NCBI GenBank assembly: GCA_963814055.1
Contig: CAWFBJ010000023.1
Span: 102,046 to 166,045, forward strand
Length of the DNA: 64,000 nucleotides
Direction: 5' to 3'
From: AWTP1-13 sp963814055
Lineage (GTDB): Bacteria; Pseudomonadota; Alphaproteobacteria; Rhizobiales; Hyphomicrobiaceae
How positions within the stretch are numbered: the stretch's first letter is position 1; each line of letters starts with the position of its first letter. Of the stretch, positions 24,879 through 33,908 are shown in pieces. The position numbers and the translations under genes were made by a program. The notes beneath the pieces are model-generated. The model made no database searches. It was not told the DNA's origin and worked only from the letters and a program-made list of their open reading frames with translations.

Positions 24879-26066
24879 GTGCCTGATACACCCATCGACT
24901 TGGGGTCATGGACGGTTGCAACGGCGGAGAGCCCGATGGAATTTACCGGCCGGTGGTTCACTTCGTTCGGCCCCATGATCCTGCAGCAGGATGGTCACCA
25001 AGTGCGTGGCACCTACGGAGCGAACGGGACCGAGAACGTGCTGGAGGGCAGCATCACCGACGCGGCGCTTGCTTTCCGCTATCAGGAGGCTGTCGAGAAG
25101 GGGACCGGTGGGTTCAGGCTCAAGCGGCCCGGCTGCTTTGCCGGTGAGTATCTGGCGGAAGGCCATCCGCACGCGCTACCGTGGCAGGGCTGGCGGGAGT
25201 TCGAGGGTTATTGGGAAACGACGCTTGGCCGCATGCGGTTGTTTCAGGACGCCGACCGGGTGCACGGGTTCCTCGAGTTCGACGGTGCGGGCAGGCTGGA
25301 CGGCCGCATCGAGCGGGGGCGCCTCGCCTACACGTTCAAAGGATCGCAGCTCTCGAGCAGCGGATTTCTCGACCTCGACCCGCTTTGTCACGCCCTCGCC
25401 GGGGAATGGCAGGAAGAAGCCCATCCGCTGCATACCTGGCACGGCCGGCGTGCTCAGGCGCGACAGGGACTGACCTGGCTGGTCGTGCTCGAGGCCTACT
25501 GGCAGCGTTCGCTCGACGATCGCGAATACGCCTTCGGTTCCATGCTGCGCGAAATCTTCGGCCGGCTTTCCCGGGCGCAGGTGCGTCACCGCTTCTTCCA
25601 TGACGAGGAAAGCCTCATACTCTGGTCCCGTCAGCTCCTTTTCCTGCCCGAACCCGCCATCCTGGTGGTGACGGGTCACGGCGAGGCCAACGGTCTCACC
25701 GTGAACGGCCGCACCGTTGACATGCGCCGCATGATCGACAGTCTGCGCCTCGCCGACAGCCTGCAGTTGCTGCATTTCTCGTCCTGCCTTGTCGGCCAGG
25801 ACAGCGGGCAGGCGCTGACCAGCGCGCCGTTCGCCATTTCCGGTTACACAACACGAGTGGATTGGGCCGAGAGCGCGCTCACGGAATTCGTCTACCTCGA
25901 TATGATGCTCGAAAAGGGCTTGCCGCCGGCCAGAGCCGCCGAACAACTCGTGAGCCTCGTGCGGTTCGCTGGCGATCAACCGATCCCAGGCTCGCCCTAC
26001 CTACCCGCTGGTTTCCGTTTCTTCGATGCGGTTGGGTCGCCTGTAGAGCCAGCGACCATAGCGTAG
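24879..26066 (+). CDS. Caspase/CHAT-fold candidate with two N-terminal beta-rich repeats
   Basis: 395 residues, no signal peptide. Residues about 21-107 and 108-190 are a tandem duplication (FTGRWFTSFGPMILQQDG against FEGYWETTLGRMRLFQDAD, followed by matching VRGTYG/VHGFLE strands), a small beta-rich, possibly ligand-binding module. Residues 255-390 look like a caspase-type hydrolase domain: strand ILVVTGHGE with the putative catalytic His267, then strand LQLLHFSSCLVGQ with the putative catalytic Cys303 and the ISGYTTRVDW strand. Members of this fold are peptidases activated by partners or ligands. It follows the exported hydrolase gene. The fold call is by motif only. Confidence 0.6.
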   Translation: MPDTPIDLGSWTVATAESPMEFTGRWFTSFGPMILQQDGHQVRGTYGANGTENVLEGSITDAALAFRYQEAVEKGTGGFRLKRPGCFAGEYLAEGHPHALPWQGWREFEGYWETTLGRMRLFQDADRVHGFLEFDGAGRLDGRIERGRLAYTFKGSQLSSSGFLDLDPLCHALAGEWQEEAHPLHTWHGRRAQARQGLTWLVVLEAYWQRSLDDREYAFGSMLREIFGRLSRAQVRHRFFHDEESLILWSRQLLFLPEPAILVVTGHGEANGLTVNGRTVDMRRMIDSLRLADSLQLLHFSSCLVGQDSGQALTSAPFAISGYTTRVDWAESALTEFVYLDMMLEKGLPPARAAEQLVSLVRFAGDQPIPGSPYLPAGFRFFDAVGSPVEPATIA

Positions 26067-26179
26067 CACCACGCCATGCTCGCGATTTTGTGTTTATGGC
26101 TGATGATCTCGCCGGCCGCGGACCACGTACATGCTTGGGTTAAGCACGCATCGTCAAGCAAGCTCCGTGAGGTATCACC

Positions 26180-26707
26180 ATGACGCGTCCATTCGCCCGG
26201 CTGTTGCTTGTTACCGGCCTTCTGGTAGGTCCAATGGCACTGTCCGTTTCCCAGTCTGTGGCTCAGGATAGCGGCGCGCTTGCCACCTATCGCAACGAGC
26301 GCCACGGCTTTACCCTAAACTACCCCGCCCAGCAGTTCATTGCCCTTCCTTCGCCCACAGACGATGGCCGCCAATTCGTATCCAAGGACGGCAGCGCACG
26401 CCTGCTGGTCGGCACGCTGCCCAACTTCGACAACAAGAACCTGCGCGACTACCGCACGTTCGTGCTGAACGAAAGCTATCCCGGCGCGAAGGTCGACTAT
26501 GCCCCCTTGCGCGGCACCTGGTTTGTGGTTTCCGGCATCCACAACGGCATGGCGTTCTACCAGCGTGTCAACTTCGCCTGCGGCAACCGCAGCATCAACA
26601 GCTGGGCCGTTATCTTTCCGCCAGACCAGAAGGCCGTCTACGAGCCTATCATCGAGCAGATCCACCGCGACTACCGGATCGGCAACGGCAATTGCAGCAA
26701 CGCATGA
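26180..26707 (+). CDS. Small exported protein of unknown function
   Basis: 175 residues: signal peptide (RLLLVTGLLVGPMALSVSQS, cut near VAQDSG), then a compact domain beginning YRNERHGFTLNYPAQQF and containing KDGSARLLVGTLPNFD and FYQRVNFACGNRSINSWAVIFP. The pattern resembles the many small periplasmic domains that start with YxNxxxGFxxxYP, which may bind protein or envelope components. Two Cys could form a disulfide. It stands 113 nt downstream of the caspase-fold gene and converges with the cyclase gene. Confidence 0.75.
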   Translation: MTRPFARLLLVTGLLVGPMALSVSQSVAQDSGALATYRNERHGFTLNYPAQQFIALPSPTDDGRQFVSKDGSARLLVGTLPNFDNKNLRDYRTFVLNESYPGAKVDYAPLRGTWFVVSGIHNGMAFYQRVNFACGNRSINSWAVIFPPDQKAVYEPIIEQIHRDYRIGNGNCSNA

Positions 26708-26776
26708 CCATTTTGGATCGACTATCTACTTCATATGCGACATGGCCGGTTGGACGATGCGCACCCGGCTATCCGG

Positions 26777-27553
26777 CTAGTCCTCGATGATGGCGACCGC
26801 CCGCGTCCAGCCGGCGGACGCTTTTTTGATCTTCACGGGGAAGCAGGCAATCTTGAATCCGGTTGCCGGCAGCGCTTCCAGGTTGTGCAGTTTCTCAATG
26901 TGGCAGTAGCCGATCTCACGGCCTGACTTGTGGCCCTCCCAGATCAGCTTCGCATTTTTGGTCTCCGCGTACTTCTTGGCCGTGTGGACGAAGGGCGCAT
27001 CCCAGGACCAGGCATCGGTGCCGGTGATGCGCACGCCGCGCGACGTGAGGTAGAGCGTGGCCTCCCGCCCCATGCCGGAACCGGTCGGAACGTAATCGGG
27101 CTGACCGTAACGGGAGCCCGCCGACGTATTCACCACCACGATCTCGAGTGGTTTCAATTCGTGGCCGATGCGCTTTAGCTCCGCCTCGACATCGGCAGCG
27201 GTGGCGACATATCCGTCCGGAAAGCGCCGGAAATCGAGCTTCACCGCAGGCTGGAAGCACCACTGCAGAGGGATCTCGTCAATCGTTGAGGAAGGCTTGC
27301 CGCCGTCCATGGTGGACGCGAAATGCCAGGGCGCGTCGAGATGGGTGCCATTGTGCGTGGAGATGTCGATGCGCTCCATGGCCCAGCCCTCCCCGTCGGG
27401 AAGGTCGGCCGGCGTCAGGCCGGGAAAGAACTTGCACACGGCAGGCGCGCTGTCCTTGTGCCCGACGTAGGTGATCCTGGGCTCGTGCCCCGGCGGGTCG
27501 GAGGCAATATCGTTCTCCAGTGCAACCGAAATGTCGATGATACGAGTCGTCAT
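26777..27553 (-). CDS. Cyclase-family metal hydrolase (kynurenine formamidase-like)
   Basis: 258 residues with the family signature HNGTHLDAPWHF (metal-binding His/Asp) around residues 67-78 and the start IIDISVALE. Members hydrolyse N-formylkynurenine, isatin or similar amides and lactams in the cytoplasm. It has no tryptophan-catabolism genes next to it, so the substrate is open. It is downstream of the TAXI-TRAP permease (150 nt gap) on the same strand, suggesting that its substrate may be brought in by that transporter. Confidence 0.88.
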   Translation of the reverse strand: MTTRIIDISVALENDIASDPPGHEPRITYVGHKDSAPAVCKFFPGLTPADLPDGEGWAMERIDISTHNGTHLDAPWHFASTMDGGKPSSTIDEIPLQWCFQPAVKLDFRRFPDGYVATAADVEAELKRIGHELKPLEIVVVNTSAGSRYGQPDYVPTGSGMGREATLYLTSRGVRITGTDAWSWDAPFVHTAKKYAETKNAKLIWEGHKSGREIGYCHIEKLHNLEALPATGFKIACFPVKIKKASAGWTRAVAIIED

Positions 27554-27702
27554 CGCTTCCTCCGACCGTGCAAGCTTTCATAGCCACCATATTTCGCCGG
27601 CGCGTAGCCATAGTCGATGTTTTTCGCAGCGGACGATAGCGGCGGGTTTGAGATGGCAGCCTTGCACCTGCGCCAGACTGACGCTAACGGAGCGACACAC
27701 GG

Positions 27703-29718
27703 CTATCCGATGTCGCGCCTGGCCGAGGCCAGGACGGGAGAGAGATCGCCGTTTAACGCGGCGGCGGCCTCAGTGTCCGTGATCGCGTAGGTCTTCGGCG
27801 CAAGCTGGATGTGCCGGTATATCCCGGCAACGACTGCGAGCATCACGACGACGGCGACCGAGGCCGACATTTTCATGTCCGGATGGAACATCACCACGAA
27901 GGAGACTGCCGCCAAGAGACAGCGCAGCAAGATGTCGACAACGAGGCTGGGATGGGTCCGTCCGAACATCGCGAACGTGATGCCCAGCGTGCTGACGAGG
28001 ACGAGCAGTGTATCGGCGACCTGCAACCACCCGGTCGTTGTCACCATGTTGGAGCGCGTGAAGATTGCGAAGGTCATCAGCGTGATCGGCGCGCAAATCT
28101 TGAGCGCCTCGAACATGGTCTTCATGAATGATACGTTGGCGATGCGCGCCGAGACGGCGGCGGTGAGCGAGGTCGGCGGCGACAGCTCGCCCCACACCGA
28201 CAGCAGGAACACGAAGAAATGCGCCACCCAGGGGTCGATGCCGACCTGCCGCATCGGCGGTACGATGACGATCGCACCGATGATGTAGGTCGCGGTGGGG
28301 GGCAGGCCGGTGCCTGCGAGCCAGCCGAAAACCCAGGCCATGCCGATCAGAGCCGCGATGTGCCAGTTGCCAAGATCGAGCAGTATGGCGCCCATGCGGT
28401 TGATGAACCCGGTGACCGTGAACAGGCCGATCATGATGCCGAGCGTCGCCAGCAGTAGCGTGAGATAGGACGTCATCTCGGCATGCGTCTCGATCCCGCG
28501 GCGTAAGCTTCCCAACAGCGTTTCGCCCTCGAGCATGGGTTCCTTCACCACGTGCTTGAAGTACAGGAACGTCGGGATGAGCAGAGCCAGCATGAAGGTC
28601 GCCGTGTAGAGGGCGGCGAGCAATTCGCCCTTGCCGACGAAGCCCATCAGGTAGACGAGATAGCCGACGGAGGAGAAGAAGATGGCGGTCGTGACGCGGT
28701 CGTAGAGGGGCACGTGCGGCTTGGAGATGCGATCACCCGGCAGCAGGCGCACGCACAACAGATAGACCGCGACGCCAATCGAGATGTAGTACACGAAGGC
28801 GAGCGCAAAACCGCGCAGCACGACATCCCAATAGGGCACACCCAGGAACTCCGCCATCAGGAAAGCGGCGGCGCCCATCATCGGGGGGTCGATAAGTCCA
28901 CCCATCGATGCGGCGGTCTCGACTGCGGCGGCAAAGGTGCCCGGAACGCCATAGCGCATCATCAGCGGAATCGTGATGGTGCCGACCACCGCGGCATTGG
29001 CCGAGCCGCTGCCGCTTATCAGTCCGATCGCGCTCGACCCGACCACGGCGGTTTGCGGAATCATCCGCCTGGACCGGGCGACCAGACGTACGACCCTGAC
29101 CATCGAGTGCTGCGCATTGAACCCGTTGGCTACGCCCGCCAGGAGCAGGAACGCGGCGATCAGCGTGAGGGCGAGCTGGCCGTAGCTGCCATAGATGCCG
29201 GTCGACAGTTCCACCGTGCTCGAAGTGATGACGCGACGGAAGGAGGTGCCGGGATGCCAGAAGAAATCGATCGGACTGAGAAAACCCCAGAGCGTGTAGG
29301 CGACCATGAACACATTGGTCCAGAACAGTATGGGATGCGCGAGCCGGGATAGCTCCATCACCAGCAGAAAAACAAGCAGCCCGACGATGTAGTCGTTCTG
29401 CGTGAACGATCCCTGCGAATAGATCGCGATCCGTTCGTACTCATAGTGGAAATGAATGAAAGCCAATGCGCAGATGCCAAGATAAACAGCGACCAGGAAA
29501 TGGTTCGCCAGCGGCGGCAGCCACCTGTAGAAGTAGCCCTGCTGATACATGAACAGAATTTGCAGGGCGAGTGCTATGGACATCACCCGCGCGACGAGTT
29601 CCAGCGCTCCGCCCAGACCCGTGTAGAAGAACCAGACCAGCCAGGCGCATTGAATTGCTGCCAAGACAAAGGTGAGGTTATTGAGCGTGGCGTATTTCTT
29701 GAGCGCTTCGTTTGACAC
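27703..29718 (-). CDS. TRAP transporter fused permease (4TM plus 12TM, TAXI type)
   Basis: 671 residues, longer than DctM (about 430) because the small DctQ-like subunit is fused at the N-terminus. After that, the large membrane domain has the family blocks IGLISGSGSANAAVVGTITIP and DPPMMGAAAFLMAEFLG, and AGTGLPPTATYIIGAIVI near the C-terminus. It uses an ion gradient to import organic acids delivered by the periplasmic TAXI protein encoded 188 nt upstream. Confidence 0.93.
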   Translation of the reverse strand: MSNEALKKYATLNNLTFVLAAIQCAWLVWFFYTGLGGALELVARVMSIALALQILFMYQQGYFYRWLPPLANHFLVAVYLGICALAFIHFHYEYERIAIYSQGSFTQNDYIVGLLVFLLVMELSRLAHPILFWTNVFMVAYTLWGFLSPIDFFWHPGTSFRRVITSSTVELSTGIYGSYGQLALTLIAAFLLLAGVANGFNAQHSMVRVVRLVARSRRMIPQTAVVGSSAIGLISGSGSANAAVVGTITIPLMMRYGVPGTFAAAVETAASMGGLIDPPMMGAAAFLMAEFLGVPYWDVVLRGFALAFVYYISIGVAVYLLCVRLLPGDRISKPHVPLYDRVTTAIFFSSVGYLVYLMGFVGKGELLAALYTATFMLALLIPTFLYFKHVVKEPMLEGETLLGSLRRGIETHAEMTSYLTLLLATLGIMIGLFTVTGFINRMGAILLDLGNWHIAALIGMAWVFGWLAGTGLPPTATYIIGAIVIVPPMRQVGIDPWVAHFFVFLLSVWGELSPPTSLTAAVSARIANVSFMKTMFEALKICAPITLMTFAIFTRSNMVTTTGWLQVADTLLVLVSTLGITFAMFGRTHPSLVVDILLRCLLAAVSFVVMFHPDMKMSASVAVVVMLAVVAGIYRHIQLAPKTYAITDTEAAAALNGDLSPVLASARRDIG

Positions 29719-29906
29719 GCTTCCCCCTTGGCGGAAGACATGATCTTCCGATATCGGCGCGCTCCTAGGACGGATAGCGGCGCACCGGGCCCGCCCCGTT
29801 CACCGGGTTTTGGTCGGCCGGATGTTCAAGTTTACGTTAGAATTCGGGGGCGGGCATCCGTGCCTTGGCGCACAGCTTTCCCGCCCCGTCTGCACAGATC
29901 GAGCGA

Positions 29907-30953
29907 TCACGTCCCAGCTGAGACCTTCCACTTCTCATCCCAGGCCTTTTGTTCTTTCATGAACTTGGCCAGGCCCGGGTGCACCGGGACGGTCGGATTG
30001 GCGTTGATGCCCTGCGCCTGCATGCCAACGAAGTCCTTTGCCATCGGGATGAAGCCTGCCTCGAGCTTCACCAGCTCGTCGCGCTTGTCGTAGAAGGCCT
30101 TGATCATCTTGTAGACGATGACTTCCGACATATCCGCCCGCACGTTGTAGCCGAGCAGGATGGGCACGCCCTGGAGGGTCGAGGGTCCGACGGCCTTGGC
30201 AAATCCATCTTTCGGATCGACCTCGGCAATCGCGAGCCCTGCGGCCTTGAGCTTGGCGATCTCGTCCGGACAGGGATTGACCACCCGGATGTCCATGCGG
30301 ACTTCGGTCTCCTTCCAATAGGGCGGCAAGGAGCGGCCTGCCGTGGTGTAGATCGCCGAGCCCACGATCGTGCCCTGCTCCAGGGCATCGCCGTTGGCCT
30401 TGTTGTCGATCTGCACGTGCTTGAAGTCGTAGTTCAGCGCCTTGAAGATGCGCTGCCAGTTGAGCCAGTTCTGGAAGCCGGCCTGGGTGAAGTACACGGG
30501 CTTGCCGCTGAAATCCTTCCAGCACTTGAACTTGTCGGCATCCTTCGCCGATGTCGCCATCATCGACTCCATCGGATAGGCATACCACGTGTGCACGAGC
30601 TCAGGCTTGGTGGGCTTGTAGTCCTTGAAGGGGCCGACGCGTTCCTGGAACTGGGTCATGCCGATGTCGGCGACGTAGGCGATCTCGGCGTCCCCGTCCA
30701 TTGTTGCCTTCATTGAAACGGTCGGGGACTGGTACGGCGCCACGGTGACGGTGTATTCCCCGTCCAATGCCTGTTCGAGCACCTTCGCCATCGAGGCGGC
30801 GATTGTGTAGCCGTAGGAGCCCACCTGTGCAGTGGACCATCGGATCGATTTGCGCTGCTGCGCATCGGCGGCAGGCACTGTCCAGGCGGCAAGCCCGGCA
30901 ATGACGGCTGTCGCCGTCGCGACAAGGCAGCAAGTTTGTCTCTTGGTGACCAT
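29907..30953 (-). CDS. TAXI-family TRAP solute-binding protein
   Basis: 348 residues with a signal peptide (LVATATAVIAGLAAWTVPAADA). The mature protein begins with IRWSTAQVGSYGYTIAASMA, the glycine/serine-rich ligand loop of TAXI receptors (commonly G-x-Y), and contains Cys residues in FKCWKDF and NPCPDEIAK. It captures a small organic acid in the periplasm and passes it to the fused permease encoded next. The 188-nt spacer between them shows nothing further. Confidence 0.9.
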   Translation of the reverse strand: MVTKRQTCCLVATATAVIAGLAAWTVPAADAQQRKSIRWSTAQVGSYGYTIAASMAKVLEQALDGEYTVTVAPYQSPTVSMKATMDGDAEIAYVADIGMTQFQERVGPFKDYKPTKPELVHTWYAYPMESMMATSAKDADKFKCWKDFSGKPVYFTQAGFQNWLNWQRIFKALNYDFKHVQIDNKANGDALEQGTIVGSAIYTTAGRSLPPYWKETEVRMDIRVVNPCPDEIAKLKAAGLAIAEVDPKDGFAKAVGPSTLQGVPILLGYNVRADMSEVIVYKMIKAFYDKRDELVKLEAGFIPMAKDFVGMQAQGINANPTVPVHPGLAKFMKEQKAWDEKWKVSAGT

Positions 30954-31112
30954 TCGTTCCTCCGCTGTTGCTTAAACGGTGCCGGGGGCAGTCCGCCCAT
31001 CGGGCAGATCCGAGCACACGCGCTCTTATGGCGCCTGACGTTCAGGCTATATCATCGCGCCCAGCGTGTCGCTGTCAACGGAGCAGATCATCCGTCTTCA
31101 GATTTTGCGACC

Positions 31113-31910
31113 TCAACGGCCGTCGACGCTGGGCGGCAGGCCCGCAAGCGCAGCGAGCCATGAGCGCACTTGCGAGATGCTGTGAAAATCGGACTCCGCC
31201 TGGCTGAAATGCTCTCCCGCCACCTTGAGCCCGAAACCGCCCTGCTGCTCGGCAGCTACAAGGGCCGGCTGGTCGCCGGCGTCGTCGCCGATCATGATCG
31301 GCCATCGGCCCTGGAACGGAGCGAGCTGCATGAGCCACGTCAGCGCAGTGCCCTTCGAATATCCTTGGGGAATGATCTCGAGCACCCTGCGGCCGGGATG
31401 CAGCGCGAAGTGGTCGAAGCTCCGGAGAACGCGTGCCAGCTCCCGCACGAGCAGAGGACGGGCATCGGGGACATTGCGGTAGTGCACCGCAATGCCTACG
31501 CCTTTCGGCTCAACAAGCGCGCCTGGCGCCATGTGCGCGACCTCGATCACGGCTTCCAGGAGGGCGTGCGGCACCGGCTGCACGAGCGTCATGATCTTCC
31601 CACCTGGCACAACCCGCGCTTCTGTACCGTGAACGCCGCACGTCGTAAGCTGGAGCGGTGCCAACAACTGATCGGCATCGCTGACCTGGCGGCCAGTGCT
31701 GAGCGCCACCGCGCCGCCGAACGTTTCCTCCAGTGCGGCGAGAATTCGTACGACTTCGGGCGGCACCACCACGGCGTCCGGTGTGGGCGCCATCTCCAGA
31801 AGTGTACCGTCGATGTCGATGAAGAGCGCCCAAGCGGTGGTGTTGCACAGGATTTGCTCGGGTGCCGGGATTGCCATGGTTACAATATCTTGCATCATGA
31901 TTTCAGGCAT
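31113..31910 (-). CDS. otsB: Trehalose-6-phosphate phosphatase
   Basis: 265 residues of the HAD superfamily: motif I FIDIDGTLLE (Asp nucleophile), motif II ALSTGR, the conserved EPKGVGIAVHYR cap segment, and motif IV IGDDAGDQPA, where the usual second-position residue T of GDDxTD is A. It removes phosphate from the product of OtsA. The start may be an internal Met (MAIPAP or MMQDI). It is last in the trehalose operon, 35 nt after the PfkB kinase gene. The 31-30.95 kb gap downstream (about 159 nt) shows no gene. Confidence 0.92.
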   Translation of the reverse strand: MPEIMMQDIVTMAIPAPEQILCNTTAWALFIDIDGTLLEMAPTPDAVVVPPEVVRILAALEETFGGAVALSTGRQVSDADQLLAPLQLTTCGVHGTEARVVPGGKIMTLVQPVPHALLEAVIEVAHMAPGALVEPKGVGIAVHYRNVPDARPLLVRELARVLRSFDHFALHPGRRVLEIIPQGYSKGTALTWLMQLAPFQGRWPIMIGDDAGDQPALVAAEQQGGFGLKVAGEHFSQAESDFHSISQVRSWLAALAGLPPSVDGR

Positions 31911-31945
31911 GCGGTGGAAAAGCGGACTTCATTGGGCCTTGGCGG

Positions 31946-33040
31946 CTAGTGCGACCATGTGCGCACCGGCAGCTTGCCACGCATCGCGTCGAGCTCGCTG
32001 CCGATGGCCTCCTGCGACAGCAGACCCGTCTGCGTGTCGACATGGCTGACGACCGAAGCGGCATTGATGGCCGCTGCCCGCATCGCGTCCTCCGGCTTGA
32101 AACCGAGTGCGATATGCGCGGTGAACGTGGCGTTGAAGGCATCACCGGCGCCTGCCGTTCCTGTCACCTTGGCCTCCAGGACGGGACAGAAATGGATGGC
32201 GTCCTGGGTGCTGAGGAAAGCGCCGTGCCGGCCGTCCGTGACGATGACGAAACGCGGACCCATCTGGCGAAGGGCCGCAAAGAAAGCGGGCAGAGTCATA
32301 TCGTGACCGCCGCCGGCAAAACCGCGGGCTAGCAGACGCGGCGGGGTCTCGCCGGGCGCCAACGGCAGGGTGCCACCGCCTTCGCGGAAGCGCGCAACGA
32401 GGCTCGGAACGAGCACGTCGGCCTCGGAACGATTGACGGCCAGGATATCGATGCGGGCAAGCGCCTCCTGGAACGCGGTGGTGCGCGAGGAGAGCTGGCG
32501 CACGCGCGGATTGGTGGCAACCAACGCACCCTGCGCCTTGGCCTTGGCGATGATGGCGGGGAAGGTGTCGGCGGATTCATTGCTCAGCGACGAAATGTAG
32601 ACGGCATCGACCGCGAAGGCCTCGTCACGCAGGTCAGCCTCTTTCAGCAGGGTGTTGGCGCCGCGGAAAGTGAAAATGGCCGCGTTGCGGTCGTGCGAGG
32701 AAACGAGCACTGATGCGCCCGTCGGCGCCCGGCCGTCGCGCAGGGCCCAGCGCGTCGACACGCCCTCCTGCAGCAGATGCGAAAGCACCGTCTCGGCGCG
32801 CTGATCCTTGCCGAGCTTGACGAGGGTGGACACGTCGAGACCGATGCGCGCCATCGCAACGGCAGCGTTGACCGCGCCGCCGCCGACGTGGGTGGAAATT
32901 TCCACCGCCTCGGTCTTTCGCCCTTCCTCGAGCAGCAGGAACGAGTTGTCGGCGTTCAGCATCGTCATGCGTTCGATGCGGTCATTGGCGATGATGGCGA
33001 TGGTGTCGATCATCGCGCCGCCGATGGTGAGGGCTTTCAT
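31946..33040 (-). CDS. PfkB-family sugar or nucleoside kinase
   Basis: 364 residues from the ATG at 33040. N-terminal ALTIGGAMIDTIA, glycine-rich THVGGGAVNAAVAMARIGLD substrate lid and the catalytic/anion-hole motif TGTAGAGDAFNATF near the C-terminus are all intact. It would phosphorylate a sugar or sugar-like compound with ATP in the cytoplasm. It overlaps the ROK kinase gene by 4 nt (ATGA), so it is translated with it. Its presence within a trehalose operon suggests a role with a hexose formed there, but the substrate cannot be read from sequence. Confidence 0.88.
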   Translation of the reverse strand: MKALTIGGAMIDTIAIIANDRIERMTMLNADNSFLLLEEGRKTEAVEISTHVGGGAVNAAVAMARIGLDVSTLVKLGKDQRAETVLSHLLQEGVSTRWALRDGRAPTGASVLVSSHDRNAAIFTFRGANTLLKEADLRDEAFAVDAVYISSLSNESADTFPAIIAKAKAQGALVATNPRVRQLSSRTTAFQEALARIDILAVNRSEADVLVPSLVARFREGGGTLPLAPGETPPRLLARGFAGGGHDMTLPAFFAALRQMGPRFVIVTDGRHGAFLSTQDAIHFCPVLEAKVTGTAGAGDAFNATFTAHIALGFKPEDAMRAAAINAASVVSHVDTQTGLLSQEAIGSELDAMRGKLPVRTWSH

Positions 33041-33852
33041 TGCGCCCCTCCGGCTGCAGGCGGCCACTGGGCGTTGGCTTCACCTGTGAAAAAATCGTCC
33101 ATCTCGGGTTCCCACAACCGCACGCCGCCCGTCACGCCTGCCGCGTTGGCAACGATCCTGGCCTGCAGCGGCAGCGCGAACGCAATTTTCCGCGCGTTGC
33201 CCCCACCGATATAGAGCGTATCGCAATTGGTAAGGTCTTTAATGGTCTCGATGCTTTTGCGCACACGTTCGTTCCAGGTCTGCACACCAATGGTATCCAG
33301 GGCGGCCTGGCCTATGAACTGGTCGTAGGTTTCCTGCACGCGGTAGAGCTGACCGAACTCCAGATGCAGCAGCAGCCGGCGCTTGCGGAACAGGGCGCAA
33401 CCTACGCCCGTGCCGAGCGTTATCACGCACTCCAGTCCGTGACCCTCGACTACACCCAGGCCTTGAACGGCGGCATCATTGAGCAGTCGCACAGGCACGC
33501 CGAACCTGTGCGCAATGGCGTCGACGAGGTGAACACCGGCCCAATGCGGGGTTCCGAGGTTCGGCGCCGTCACGACGGTGCCGCCCCGCACGACGCCGGG
33601 GAAGCCCACTGAAACGCGGTCGAAGGATGGAAACTGGCCCGCCAGGGCAGCGATGGCTTCGATCACTGCATCAGGCGTTGCGGGCTTTGGTGTCGGTTTC
33701 CTGATCCGCTCGGCAACGACTAAGCTTTGGGAGTCCAGCACAGCCGCCTTGAGAAAAGTACCGCCAATATCCACGCCAAAGGTAAAGGGCGCTCCGCGAC
33801 TGTGTGCGTCTCGCGCTGTAGCAGACCCGTCTGTTGTCGATGCTGCTGGCAT
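33037..33852 (-). CDS. Polyphosphate-glucokinase-like ROK kinase
   Basis: 271 residues. The phosphate-1 motif GVDIGGTFLKAAVLD starts the fold, and VSVGFPGVV, LGTGVGCALF, and the C-terminal TLYIGGGNARKI match the PPGK branch of the ROK family, which phosphorylates glucose from polyphosphate or ATP. The ROK zinc motif (CxCGxxGCxE) is absent, as in PPGK proteins. It lies between otsA and the PfkB kinase gene and could return glucose released by the GH15 enzyme to glucose 6-phosphate for OtsA. Confidence 0.85.
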   Translation of the reverse strand: MPAASTTDGSATARDAHSRGAPFTFGVDIGGTFLKAAVLDSQSLVVAERIRKPTPKPATPDAVIEAIAALAGQFPSFDRVSVGFPGVVRGGTVVTAPNLGTPHWAGVHLVDAIAHRFGVPVRLLNDAAVQGLGVVEGHGLECVITLGTGVGCALFRKRRLLLHLEFGQLYRVQETYDQFIGQAALDTIGVQTWNERVRKSIETIKDLTNCDTLYIGGGNARKIAFALPLQARIVANAAGVTGGVRLWEPEMDDFFTGEANAQWPPAAGGAQ

Positions 33853-33908
33853 AAATGATAAAAGAACTCTCCAACCTGGCTTCTCTGTCCGAGGACCGGC
33901 AGTTGCCT

